DNA of 20,015 nucleotides from a virus. A program made the translations under genes and the position numbers. Location of the stretch: positions 1-20,015 of the IMG/VR virus record IMGVR_UViG_3300044971_000975. One strand, 5' to 3'. Numbering within the stretch: the first letter of the stretch is position 1; each line of letters begins with the position of its first letter. Shown here piece after piece: positions 1-6,585 of the stretch. Under the pieces are notes generated by a model that made no database searches, had not been told where the DNA came from, and worked only from the letters and a program-made list of their open reading frames with translations.

Positions 1-48
1 CAATAGCGCATCAGAACAGATTCGAATTGATGTATCACCGGCTGCCAT
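1..48 (-). CDS. Tail tubular protein A (gp11-like), N-terminal fragment
   Basis: Only the first 16 codons are in the window; the gene continues past base 1. The fragment reads MAAGDTSIRICSDALL, which matches the characteristic opening of podovirus tail tubular protein A / adaptor proteins (a GDT-I-ICS-AL pattern). In T7-type virions this protein forms a ring under the head-tail connector. The ATG at 48 is preceded by GAAGGG about seven bases upstream, a reasonable ribosome-binding site. Its place directly after the capsid and decoration genes is where gp11 sits in T7-type gene order. The call rests on a very short peptide plus context, so it is moderate; the rest of the gene outside the window would decide it. 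Confidence 0.6.
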   Translation of the reverse strand, partial: MAAGDTSIRICSDALL

Positions 49-61
49 CGCAAACCCTTCA

Positions 62-99
62 TGTAAGAAAGGGCTGACCCCTCATTGAGAAGCCAGCCC
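62..99 (-). terminator. Rho-independent terminator after the decoration gene
   Basis: Read on the minus strand, GGGCTG (94-99) pairs with CAGCCC (71-76), with an inner CTC-AAT-GAG helix, and is followed by TTTCTT. It lies between the stop of the putative decoration gene (121) and the start of the tail gene (48), so it would cut or attenuate transcription between capsid and tail genes, as the terminator after T7 gene 10 does. Confidence 0.65.
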
Positions 100-120
100 C
101 CGGTACTACAGCTAACCAGA

Positions 121-399
121 TTAGTCGCTGTCGGTCGCGTCAACGGTCGTGCCGTTGGTTACGTCCACCACGGAGCCGGTGTTTGAGTTTACCCAAACAA
201 TCGACATTGCCGCAGTGCCACCAGTGCTGGTATGGCAGAAAATAACGTCGCCAACCTTCAGAACCGATGCAACGCCGTTGAAATACCCGGAGGTATTAAC
301 GTCAGCAATTGCGTCAGTCGTGCTGTAGGTGTGCATCGATGGCGCGTTACCGGCCTTTGATGCGCCGTGTGTGTTAAAACCAGTCATCGAAAATGCCAT
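121..399 (-). CDS. Small virion protein, probable capsid decoration protein
   Basis: A 92-residue protein, rich in Thr, Ser, Gly, Val and small residues, predicted to be nearly all beta strand, with no membrane segment. It begins MAFSMTGFNTHGASKAGNAP and contains a pattern (Y-TTDAIADVNTSGYFN, then LKVGDVIF) that recurs in small phage proteins encoded next to the capsid gene. The RBS AGGAGAGTAATC precedes the ATG at 399. It lies 12 bases downstream of the capsid gene and before a terminator, so it shares the capsid transcript and is expected to be made in large amounts. This supports a head decoration or head-fibre role, but that is inferred from position and composition; no catalytic motif is visible. 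Confidence 0.55.
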   Translation of the reverse strand: MAFSMTGFNTHGASKAGNAPSMHTYSTTDAIADVNTSGYFNGVASVLKVGDVIFCHTSTGGTAAMSIVWVNSNTGSVVDVTNGTTVDATDSD

Positions 400-411
400 G
401 ATTACTCTCCT

Positions 412-1257
412 TTACGCGCCGTTTTCATCGCAAGTGATTTCCACGATGCCTTCAGCGTCGATAGCCACAGCACCAGCCGAGAACATCGAAGCAACCAGAT
501 AAGAAGTCTTCTCTGCGATGTAATCGATGCGAGTGGTCAGGCCCATACCTTCGGCCATACCCACTGCTTGCTTGTGGTATGCGTACACTTTACGGTCACC
601 CGACGAAATTGCCAGACCACCTTCATCGCGGTCGCCAATGGTGATGAACTTGAAGCCCAGATAGGTATCAAGCTGACCAGCCACCAGTGCCTTGACGGTG
701 TTGAAGTCAGACGATTTCACTTCTGTCTCGTCCAGCAACGACGCGAGGTTGTTAGCATGGATGATGATGAAGCGGTCAGTCGGAGGGACGTTCTTGGCAT
801 CCAGTGCCTTCTTAGCTGCCAGCAGCTTGTCCAGATTCATGTTGCTGTTTGCACCACCAACGCTGGAAGCAACTGTCAGGGAAGTACCGGAGTTCGTCAG
901 GGAGTCGAGAATCAACTGGTCTTGACGACGAGCAATAGCTTTCGACACAACCTGAACGAGTTCTTGACGCTCGTCAAAGTTGATCTTAGCTTGGTTGAAA
1001 ATGTCCGAGTATTCGGCAGCAATGTAATCCGACAGGGTGCAAGTAACTTGCGAGTAGGTTACATTCAGTGGGGTAACGTCAGTTTGCGGAACGCGAACAT
1101 TAGCGACACCACGACCGATTTTTGGGAACTTGTGGGTTGCAGCCTCTACACCTGTACGAAGACGAACCGTGTTACGCAGGGCGCTTTCGCCTTGATAAGC
1201 CTGCTTAACTTCGGCATCGAACAGGGTAACAAAGGCATTAGATACTGAGATTGCCAT
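412..1257 (-). CDS. Major capsid protein
   Basis: A 281-residue protein that would form the icosahedral shell. The N-terminal part (MAISVSNAFVTLF, then a helical stretch), the central ISDYIAAEYSDIFN-like region with LSDYIAAEYSD and the RQDQLILDSL helix (about residues 140-155) fit a short capsid protein family of podovirus-like environmental phages (I associate it with the Pfam group called Phage_capsid_2). It is shorter than T7 gp10A (345 residues) and does not resemble it closely. A clear RBS, GAGGTAATA, precedes the ATG. It directly follows the scaffold gene, but a terminator, a new promoter and a leader hairpin separate them, consistent with the high output a capsid gene needs. The role is well supported by context; the exact family is less certain. 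Confidence 0.85.
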   Translation of the reverse strand: MAISVSNAFVTLFDAEVKQAYQGESALRNTVRLRTGVEAATHKFPKIGRGVANVRVPQTDVTPLNVTYSQVTCTLSDYIAAEYSDIFNQAKINFDERQELVQVVSKAIARRQDQLILDSLTNSGTSLTVASSVGGANSNMNLDKLLAAKKALDAKNVPPTDRFIIIHANNLASLLDETEVKSSDFNTVKALVAGQLDTYLGFKFITIGDRDEGGLAISSGDRKVYAYHKQAVGMAEGMGLTTRIDYIAEKTSYLVASMFSAGAVAIDAEGIVEITCDENGA

Positions 1258-1374
1258 ATTATTACCTCGTCAAAAAGTTAAAAAAACACTCTTTGCCTTG
1301 GTTATCCAGAATTACTGGGCCGCGACTTGCGTTTACGCCACGCCAATGCGAGAAGGTTCACTTCTATAAAGGGC

Positions 1375-1393
1375 CACAAGGGTTGTCCTTGTG
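1375..1393 (-). other. Perfect stem-loop at the 5' end of the capsid transcript
   Basis: CACAAGG (1375-1381) and CCTTGTG (1387-1393) form a perfect 7-bp inverted repeat with a 5-base loop. It begins about where transcription from the promoter at 1399-1427 would start. It could be a 5' stabilising hairpin in the capsid mRNA or an operator; the sequence does not choose between them. Confidence 0.5.
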
Positions 1394-1398
1394 ACAAG

Positions 1399-1427
1399 CT
1401 TATACACTACATTTTTGGAAATTGCAA
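1399..1427 (-). promoter_or_regulatory. Sigma70-like promoter for the capsid gene
   Basis: On the minus strand TTGCAA (1422-1427) is followed after 17 bases by TATAAG (1399-1404). It lies immediately downstream of the terminator at 1429-1451 and about 140 bases upstream of the capsid start codon. Spacing is ideal, the -35 is 4/6 and the -10 is 5/6. Recognition by host RNA polymerase is inferred. Confidence 0.5.
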
Positions 1428-1428
1428 A

Positions 1429-1451
1429 TAAAAAACCCCGCCGAAGCGGGG
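1429..1451 (-). terminator. Rho-independent terminator after the scaffold gene
   Basis: On the minus strand CCCCGC-TTCG-GCGGGG (1436-1451) is a perfect 6-bp stem with a stable TTCG tetraloop, followed by six T (1430-1435). It closes the packaging/connector/scaffold operon 22 bases after the scaffold stop codon. Confidence 0.85.
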
Positions 1452-1472
1452 AAGTCTCCACGAAGGAGGAGG

Positions 1473-2255
1473 TTAGCTGCCAAACGCCTGCTGAAAAAGC
1501 TTTTCGACTTTGCGCCGATATTGTGGATCGGTCTTGTACTCTGGGCGACCTACCATCTCGTAGAGTTCGTCCTTACTAGGCGCACCCTCAAGAGGAACGG
1601 ATTCTACAGGAACTCGGCCCTCATAGGCCTCCCGAAGTTTTGTCAAAGCGTTAAGACCTTTGGCTGTGCCGCCCCAGACCTTAAACTCGTCGAAGTCGTC
1701 CGCAGACCAGATACCTTTTTGCACCAGCCCTCTTGCCCACTGGGCATGGCCTTGGATGATAGCATCGGCTTTAGGACCCAATAATGCCCGTTCCCGCTCG
1801 GCACTTTGCTGGGTCATCTCGGACTGAGCGCCCATGATCTCGCCAAACTGACTTGCCATTTCGTCAAATGCTTCTTGGCTTAGACCGTATTTAGCAGCCC
1901 AGCCGACATAAGCACTTGCCAAAGGATCATCGGAGATGTCCTCGCCCAGCACGGAAGTATCGTATTTACCGCCTTCGGGAGCCTTGTGCTTTCCTGCACG
2001 AAACTTTTTCTCCAGTTCCGAGTAGGATTTTGCCAGCCCTTCGAGGTCGGGTTCGTTCTTGTCTTTGACCCAGAACTTCTCGGGCCAATAGTCTGGCCGC
2101 TCTAGCGGATCGTCATCGATCTCAGCGGACAGGTTTTGGGATGTTGGTTGGTCAATATGTGGAACACTTACACCAGCCTCCGGGGTTGTCGCCTCGTCAG
2201 CGGAATCAATCGATTCGCCGGCGAGAAGGCCACCAGTATCTGCTGTGTCTGTCAT
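1473..2255 (-). CDS. Capsid scaffolding/assembly protein
   Basis: A 260-residue acidic, mostly helical protein. The first 45 residues are low-complexity and acidic; then comes the motif RPDYWPEKFW, followed by LAKSYSELEKKF, the hallmark of podovirus scaffold proteins, a run of helices rich in Glu, Ala and Gln (about 110-190), and a basic C-terminal helix (RRKVEKLFQQAF) of the kind that docks on capsid protein. It would act inside the procapsid and leave before or during packaging. The ATG at 2255 overlaps the previous stop as ATGA and has AAGGAGAG upstream. Its position between connector and capsid genes is where scaffold genes lie in T7-type phages. Confidence 0.85.
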   Translation of the reverse strand: MTDTADTGGLLAGESIDSADEATTPEAGVSVPHIDQPTSQNLSAEIDDDPLERPDYWPEKFWVKDKNEPDLEGLAKSYSELEKKFRAGKHKAPEGGKYDTSVLGEDISDDPLASAYVGWAAKYGLSQEAFDEMASQFGEIMGAQSEMTQQSAERERALLGPKADAIIQGHAQWARGLVQKGIWSADDFDEFKVWGGTAKGLNALTKLREAYEGRVPVESVPLEGAPSKDELYEMVGRPEYKTDPQYRRKVEKLFQQAFGS

Positions 2256-2512
2256 TGCAGGGCTCTCCTTATTCGAGCTTCAAGATCGCGGATAACGGCG
2301 TTCTGACCTTCGCGCCAGTAGCCATAACTGTTATCCGCACCGGGTTGCCACGATGGATTTTCAAGGTAAGCTTCTCGCATCCATTGCAGCAATTTTTTAC
2401 CGTCCTCAGTGCCAAACACACGCTGCACTAAGCGGTCTAGTTCTTCTCTTTTTGATATAACTTCAGCCGCATCGACTGTAGGAATTGCTTCTAAATCATC
2501 CCACCCAGCCAT
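2252..2512 (-). CDS. Bbp19-like small phage protein
   Basis: An 86-residue soluble protein. Residues about 30-86 match the pattern I remember for the Bbp19-like domain of Bordetella phage BPP-1 (VFGTEDGKKLLQWMREAY, then a REGQNAVIRDLEARI helix). The function of that family is not known; it is repeatedly encoded between connector and scaffold genes, so an accessory role in head assembly is plausible. RBS GGGAGAG lies just before the ATG at 2512. The 3' end overlaps the scaffold start by four bases, suggesting coupled translation. Family assignment is from memory. Confidence 0.6.
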   Translation of the reverse strand: MAGWDDLEAIPTVDAAEVISKREELDRLVQRVFGTEDGKKLLQWMREAYLENPSWQPGADNSYGYWREGQNAVIRDLEARIRRALQ

Positions 2513-2520
2513 AACTCTCC

Positions 2521-2847
2521 CTATTTTGTTGGCAAATTAAACTTCTCCGTGGAATCAGCAAAGGGAGACTTGTTCTGTTTGACTCTCCCAGCCGCATAAT
2601 CAACCGCCTTGTCGATGATCGATGGCGGTATGTTCTTCATAAAGTCAGGTGAATCGACATTGCTCTTACGCAAGTAATCCAACTCTTGCTTGGTAAGTGT
2701 CGGGACGATCAACGGGATCAGCGTTTCCTTGCCGTTTAAGCCTACGCCAATGCTAACCTCGGTCATGACATTGCCGTCTGGGCGTGGGATTTCACCAAAG
2801 AATCCTTTGCCCTTTGGGCTACCGTCTGGTCGCTTGCCGTAGTCCAT
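2521..2847 (-). CDS. Conserved small phage protein of unknown function
   Basis: A 108-residue soluble protein. It contains a block of the form TEVSIGVGLNGKETLIPLIV followed by PTLT, and a later IIDKAVDYAAGRVKQNKSPF, a combination I recognise from uncharacterised phage proteins, where it occurs alone or as a domain in larger virion proteins. No catalytic or membrane motif is visible. Its start overlaps the connector stop as TAATG, with GAGGGG eight bases upstream, so it is translated from the connector transcript. A structural or head-completion role is possible from context only. Confidence 0.6.
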   Translation of the reverse strand: MDYGKRPDGSPKGKGFFGEIPRPDGNVMTEVSIGVGLNGKETLIPLIVPTLTKQELDYLRKSNVDSPDFMKNIPPSIIDKAVDYAAGRVKQNKSPFADSTEKFNLPTK

Positions 2848-4436
2848 TACATCATCCCCTCTTCCATTTCACCCGATGCTTGCTCTACTACTTGCGTCGC
2901 ACCGGCTGGCACCATACCTTGCTGTTCAGCCATTGCTGCGGCGATCTGTGCCTGCTGTGCCATTGCCTGCTGACGCTCAATCGAACTCATCCGCAGTGTG
3001 GCAGGTACACCCAGCTTGTCGCCGATGTAATCGACTGTCTCACCGTTGTTCAATGCCATCTGACCTTCAGGACCAAACGCTTCGGCAAGCTGCTTGAACT
3101 GCATGATGTTGCTGATCTCTTCCATGCTCTGTGCCATTGCCAGCGGAGCCACTGGTGACACCTTGACCTGCATACCGTTGACCTTCAACGGCATTACGAT
3201 CAAGCCTTTCTCATCCATCACCTCAAGGATTTTGGATACCAAAGGAATCATGGTTTCGTTAATCAAGCGTCCGAAGGCAGAGCCAAGGTTTTGCGACAAC
3301 TCCTTCATGCGCTCAACAACTTCGGTGGCCGACCGTGCCGACATATTGTCCGGTGGCAATGATTCATCTAGCAGGGTACGCTTGATGTTCTGACGCAGAT
3401 CATTGATGACGATCTGGCTGACGTTGAAATCCCCAGCACGGGGCAATGCTTTGAGAGACTCGCCTTGCGGACCACCGTTTCTCGCCACAGGTATAACCGC
3501 ACCGGGGATAATCTTCACTGTCTGCGGATTCAACACGCCATCATCTGCTGCGGTGTACACGCCACTGATTGCCAGTGATGCGTTCTTTAGCAGGAGTTCC
3601 AGTGTTTTGTTCAGCGTCTTGATGTCAGGCAACGCGGTAATTGCAGGACCACGGCCATAGATTTCACCAGCTACCTTCATATAACGGCTAACGACCCACG
3701 GGCTACGCTTTAGCAGGCGCTCATAAATCTTCTGCTTTGATTGCTCATGGATCACGCAGTAGTGGTATTCACCACGGCGATAGTCGTAGATGGTAGCTTC
3801 AACAAAGTCGAAATCGTCAGTCGGCTTGTCTTGAATCATCCGGGCAAGGTCGCCAGTAACTTTAGCTCCCTTCCATTGCTGGAAGACTGCCTCGCCTTTG
3901 ATACGCATCATGCGGTAAACATTGTCTACCTGACCGTTCGCACCTTCCTCGTAGCTCACCAAAAACTGTGGCACAGGGGTAAAGTTGATCGGATTGTCAT
4001 CATCGCCCGGCTGTACCATCATGACAGCGGTACCGATGGACAGGTCCAGCAAGAACTCGCCAATGACCATATCAAAGTTCGACTGCTTTAGGGCAGCGAA
4101 CATCTTCTCTGTGTACTGGTCGAGTGCAACCTGTGCTTCGTAGCGACGGTCCTCTGGAATATCAGGACCCGGCTCTAGGCGGCACCACTTACGCTGCGGG
4201 GGGAAGACACCAGACTGCATCCGGTTCGCAAACCGTTGGATGGAGTTGATTGCGGTCGAGTCAAACACCCGTGCCATCTTTTTCTGGCCGGGGCTTTTGC
4301 CCTCGTATTCCCCACCGTAGAGGTTACGCTGGGGTAAGCAGAATTCGTAAGCGTCTTCGTACAAATCACGGAACAATTCTTTCTTCGCCCGTGCGGTCTT
4401 GTGACGCTTGATGATCTCTTCAACTGAGTAAGCCAT
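2847..4436 (-). CDS. Head-tail connector (portal) protein, T7 gp8 type
   Basis: A 529-residue protein, close to the 536 of T7 gp8. It would form the dodecameric ring at one capsid vertex through which DNA enters and leaves and on which the tail is built. Recognisable features: the helical N-terminus (EEIIKRHKTARAKKELFRDL), the block RVFDSTAINSIQRFANRMQ followed by GVFPPQRKWCRLEPG, a central YGRGPAITALPDIKTLN stretch (about residues 260-280), and the LPPDNMSARSATEVVERM segment (about 360-380), all typical of the Head_tail_con family. The C-terminal 40 residues are rich in Gln, Ala and Met. Start overlaps the previous stop as TAATG; the RBS is weak, suggesting translational coupling. Confidence 0.93.
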   Translation of the reverse strand: MAYSVEEIIKRHKTARAKKELFRDLYEDAYEFCLPQRNLYGGEYEGKSPGQKKMARVFDSTAINSIQRFANRMQSGVFPPQRKWCRLEPGPDIPEDRRYEAQVALDQYTEKMFAALKQSNFDMVIGEFLLDLSIGTAVMMVQPGDDDNPINFTPVPQFLVSYEEGANGQVDNVYRMMRIKGEAVFQQWKGAKVTGDLARMIQDKPTDDFDFVEATIYDYRRGEYHYCVIHEQSKQKIYERLLKRSPWVVSRYMKVAGEIYGRGPAITALPDIKTLNKTLELLLKNASLAISGVYTAADDGVLNPQTVKIIPGAVIPVARNGGPQGESLKALPRAGDFNVSQIVINDLRQNIKRTLLDESLPPDNMSARSATEVVERMKELSQNLGSAFGRLINETMIPLVSKILEVMDEKGLIVMPLKVNGMQVKVSPVAPLAMAQSMEEISNIMQFKQLAEAFGPEGQMALNNGETVDYIGDKLGVPATLRMSSIERQQAMAQQAQIAAAMAEQQGMVPAGATQVVEQASGEMEEGMM

Positions 4437-4756
4437 TATTTTTTACTCGCTTCGTATCGTTTCAATAAAGCCCTGCCTTTTGCTGCCAGTTTTGCTGCGG
4501 CAGAACGGTCGCTTGGCACTGGTTCGCCCCATGCTTTTGCTGACAACGCCAATCTAGTTGGCTCTCCGCTGGGCTTCTTCATCGGGCCAGACGGATTGGT
4601 AAAGAATCTCGTCAAGAACGACCCCTTACGCCGCATCTTCTCTGGCGTATCGGCTGCACCTTTGACACCCGGCTTTAGGTTTGCGCCTTCTTTACGCTTG
4701 AAGTGCGCTCTGCCTGCGGCTGTCAAACCACCTTCAGGGTCCTTCAGCTTACTCAT
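4436..4756 (-). CDS. Small basic phage protein (DUF6321-like)
   Basis: A 106-residue, strongly basic protein. The sequence GGLTAAGRAHFKRKEGANLK followed by PGV, then SFLTRFFTNPSGPM and LALSAKAWGEPVP, matches a conserved phage protein that I associate with DUF6321. The repeated Lys/Arg and the GGLTAAGR motif suggest nucleic-acid binding, but no function is established to my knowledge. The gene overlaps its neighbours on both sides (ATGA with the preceding gene, TAATG with the connector), so it is part of the head operon. Confidence 0.65.
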   Translation of the reverse strand: MSKLKDPEGGLTAAGRAHFKRKEGANLKPGVKGAADTPEKMRRKGSFLTRFFTNPSGPMKKPSGEPTRLALSAKAWGEPVPSDRSAAAKLAAKGRALLKRYEASKK

Positions 4757-5109
4757 GTCGTCCCGTCAGTCCTTAATATCACCCAGCAATCAATATCCGT
4801 GCTTCCATTACCAGAAGTAATCGATGGCTTAATAAACCGTGGCTCTGTTAGCAAAGTTTCTATCGAGTCAGCCGTCAGGATCATTGATCCAACGTCATGT
4901 TTCTTAGTAACAGCAAAGTTTGTACCGCTGTTCGAGCCGAGGATATTGAGGTTTGCGCTACCAGAAAAGCTACCGAAGCCATGAATTGTGATGTTGTGGA
5001 ACTCATCGACCTGAAGCGCGGCACCATCGTCGCCCATCAGGAGACCTTCCCACTTGTAAATCCTTGCGTGTCGGTCGGCTGATACAAACTGCAATGCTCT
5101 AGTCGCCAT
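4753..5109 (-). CDS. Hypothetical virion-associated protein
   Basis: A 118-residue protein, probably all beta, with many Ser, Thr, Asn and Gly residues (NITIHGFGSFSGSANLNILG region) and no signal or membrane segment. I do not recognise a family. The phrase ADRHARIYKWEGLLMGDDGA followed by an exposed beta-rich body resembles small decoration-like proteins. The start overlaps the end of the 58-codon gene upstream by eleven bases, and its stop overlaps the next start as ATGA, so it is co-translated with the head genes. A minor capsid role is a guess from context. Confidence 0.55.
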   Translation of the reverse strand: MATRALQFVSADRHARIYKWEGLLMGDDGAALQVDEFHNITIHGFGSFSGSANLNILGSNSGTNFAVTKKHDVGSMILTADSIETLLTEPRFIKPSITSGNGSTDIDCWVILRTDGTT

Positions 5110-5275
5110 TTTCTTCTTCCTCGTCTACTTTCGCAGCCCGCATCATGTCTTCTTTGTTGGGCTTCTTCCTACCGTTCTCTCTGGCAATAATCTGTGCCAC
5201 TTTCTTTTGCAGGGCTGACGGCTTCTTCATCTCTTCTTCGTCGTCGCCATTCATCTCAAGTTCAATCTTTAACAT
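5099..5275 (-). CDS. 58-residue charged protein, possible paralogue of the gene at 5729-5884
   Basis: Translating back from the ATG at 5275 gives 58 residues beginning MLKIELEMNGDDEEEMKKPS and ending with an acidic tail. The centre (KKPSALQKKVAQIIARENGR, then K/P/N and an MMRAAK end) aligns with KKLSPMQKKAAQMMAKKAGR of the gene on the other side of the endonuclease gene. The start follows the endonuclease stop by two bases and the stop lies inside the next gene, so spacing supports it as real. The function is unknown; a helical, charged peptide that could bind DNA or another virion protein. Confidence 0.6.
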   Translation of the reverse strand: MLKIELEMNGDDEEEMKKPSALQKKVAQIIARENGRKKPNKEDMMRAAKVDEEEENGD

Positions 5276-5276
5276 C

Positions 5277-5732
5277 TCATTTCCCTTTCGCGGCTCTCAT
5301 GTTGCTTATCAAAGTTAAGCCATACGACCCGCGTTCTTCGAGGTAATAAATGGCTGCCTTTAAAATTTCTACAGAATCTTTTGCCAAGCCTAAAACAGAG
5401 TTGCAAGGCAAACACAAAATACCACGGAACTCACCTGTAACATGATTGTGGTCAATCGCATAACCCCTTTTTCTATTTTCATAAACCATTAAGTCGGGCA
5501 ATTCTTTTTTACAAATTGAACAACATCCATTTTGTTCGTCCCAAGCTTTTGAAAATTCGGAGTGAGTTATCCCATATTTATATTTTAAATGTTGCTCAAG
5601 TCTTTTTTTTGGAGTTCTGCTGTTCCAAGATTTTTTTTGTTTTTGTTTTTGACAGTCTATGCAGCAATATTGCCCTTTCCAAAAATCAGCAATTTGTTTT
5701 TCCTCGGAACAAACGGGACAAAACTTTTTCAT
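5277..5732 (-). CDS. Recombination endonuclease VII-type HNH nuclease (probable free-standing homing enzyme)
   Basis: A 151-residue zinc nuclease. An N-terminal CPVC...CCIDC zinc knuckle (residues 5-26) is followed by a basic helix, then CCSICKKELP, the catalytic block YAIDHNHVTGEFRGILC (about residues 91-107) and LPCNSVLGLAKDSVEILKAA. This is the DHNH...RG-LC-CN signature of the endonuclease VII family, which cuts branched DNA in T4 and, in many phages, acts as a mobile homing nuclease. The gene is far more AT-rich than its neighbours, with T-runs (for example 5608-5640); two 60-base blocks at 5461 and 5581 each hold only 17 G/C. It is inserted among tiny head genes, with ATGA coupling upstream. 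Mobile origin is inferred. Confidence 0.85.
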   Translation of the reverse strand: MKKFCPVCSEEKQIADFWKGQYCCIDCQKQKQKKSWNSRTPKKRLEQHLKYKYGITHSEFSKAWDEQNGCCSICKKELPDLMVYENRKRGYAIDHNHVTGEFRGILCLPCNSVLGLAKDSVEILKAAIYYLEERGSYGLTLISNMRAAKGK

Positions 5733-5884
5733 TTTTTTGATGCCGCCAAGTTATCGACGAGATTTGGGTAAGGACGGCCAGCTTTCTTTGCCATCATCTG
5801 TGCTGCCTTCTTCTGCATTGGCGATAGCTTCTTCGGTTCGCCCAAGTCTTTAGGGCGTGGCTTATCCCAGACTTCTTTCATCAT
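5729..5884 (-). CDS. 51-residue basic protein, possible paralogue of the gene at 5099-5275
   Basis: The frame from ATG 5884 (or the adjacent ATG 5881) gives MMKEVWDKPRPKDLGEPKKL, then SPMQKKAAQMMAKKAGRPYP and a short tail ending SKK. The centre matches the small gene on the far side of the endonuclease. It overlaps the preceding stop and the endonuclease start (ATGA), so translation of three genes is coupled. No known family is recognised; it is predicted helical and basic. Confidence 0.6.
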   Translation of the reverse strand: MMKEVWDKPRPKDLGEPKKLSPMQKKAAQMMAKKAGRPYPNLVDNLAASKK

Positions 5885-6039
5885 TTGCCTTTCTTCGCCA
5901 TACCGGCTTCGGACATTGCAATGGCAATCGCTTGATCGCGTGACTTAACCTTTTGTCCGCTCGATGATTTCAGCTTGCCAGCTTTGTACTCGCGCATGAC
6001 TTTGGCAACTTTGTTCTTCATCTTGTCGGACTTTTCCAT
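5881..6039 (-). CDS. 52-residue DUF6496-like protein
   Basis: The frame from ATG 6039 encodes 52 residues: MEKSDKMKNKVAKVMREYKA, then GKLKSSSGQKVKSRDQAIAI and AMSEAG with a lysine-rich end. The E(F/Y)K-GKLKS-SG-KV-SR-QAIAIA-SEAG pattern is what I remember as DUF6496, a short basic protein family common in bacteria and phages with no assigned function. The RBS GGAGGAA precedes the start. Its stop codon overlaps the next gene, and its start overlaps the stop of the gp7.3-like gene, so it belongs to the same operon. The pattern of conserved basic residues hints at nucleic-acid binding. Confidence 0.7.
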   Translation of the reverse strand: MEKSDKMKNKVAKVMREYKAGKLKSSSGQKVKSRDQAIAIAMSEAGMAKKGK

Positions 6040-6323
6040 TACATTCCTCCGAGCGTTGTCGTTTCACCGCCAAGGCCAGATTCCGCATTGAGACGCTCTT
6101 GTGACAGCAGTGTGCGTGATCCACGACGACGACGTAGTGCAAGGAAACGCTCTTCTGGTGCGGCAACACGGGCAGCAGGTTGTGACGCTTCTGCTGTTGT
6201 AGCGGCTGCACCACCTGTTGCAGTCGTTGCTTTTGTAGCAGCTGATGCTTTTTTGCTATCACCAAATACTGCTTTGCCTACAGTGGTAAAAACTTTACCA
6301 ACGCCTTTTGCTACACCGCTCAT
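6039..6323 (-). CDS. Small virion protein resembling T7 gp7.3
   Basis: A 94-residue protein: an amphipathic, glycine/lysine N-terminus (MSGVAKGVGKVFTTVGKAVF), an alanine/threonine-rich linker, and a C-terminal arginine cluster with the motif RRRRGSRTLLSQERLNAESG. The overall plan (basic helix, low-complexity linker, arginine/glycine C-terminus) and the position before the connector gene recall T7 gp7.3, a small virion protein needed for tail function and ejected into the host. It shares its C-terminal motif with the upstream gene at 6334-6585. RBS AAGGAGC precedes ATG 6323. Similarity to gp7.3 is a judgement from layout and composition, not from alignment. Confidence 0.5.
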   Translation of the reverse strand: MSGVAKGVGKVFTTVGKAVFGDSKKASAATKATTATGGAAATTAEASQPAARVAAPEERFLALRRRRGSRTLLSQERLNAESGLGGETTTLGGM

Positions 6324-6333
6324 GATTAGCTCC

Positions 6334-6585
6334 TTATTCCATTACGACCAATTGTGGTAGACCTGCCTCTGCGTCCATGCGCTCGGCAGACAGCAATGCG
6401 CGTTGACCGCCACGCCGTCTAGCTCTGGCTTGCGCTTGCAGGCGCATCGCCTCTTCTGTTTTCAATGCGGCAATCTCGTCTTCTTGCTTTTTAATTCGCG
6501 CTGCCTCACGCTCATTGGCTTGGCGCTGCATTTCCATTTGTGCGCGGACAGCCCGATCTGAGCCACCGCCAAATAATCCGCTCAT
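6334..6585 (-). CDS. Small virion protein resembling T7 gp6.7/gp7.3, with coiled coil
   Basis: An 83-residue protein. Residues about 15-50 form a charged coiled-coil-like helix (QMEMQRQANEREAARIKKQE, then DEIAALKTEEAM). The C-terminus carries RARRRGGQRALLSAERMDAE followed by AGL, the same motif as in the downstream 94-residue protein. The N-terminal MSGLFGGGSD is glycine-rich. The gene starts by ATGA overlap with the gp13-like gene. Small proteins with this C-terminal RRRG-R-LLS-ER-AE-GL motif are common just upstream of connector genes; ejection or tail-assembly roles are inferred from T7. Confidence 0.5.
   Translation of the reverse strand: MSGLFGGGSDRAVRAQMEMQRQANEREAARIKKQEDEIAALKTEEAMRLQAQARARRRGGQRALLSAERMDAEAGLPQLVVME

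Noticed and set aside
367-1248. Long plus-strand open frame (293 codons) opposite the capsid gene.
   Set aside because: It is the antisense shadow of a well-supported capsid gene, with a composition and lack of motif typical of such frames.
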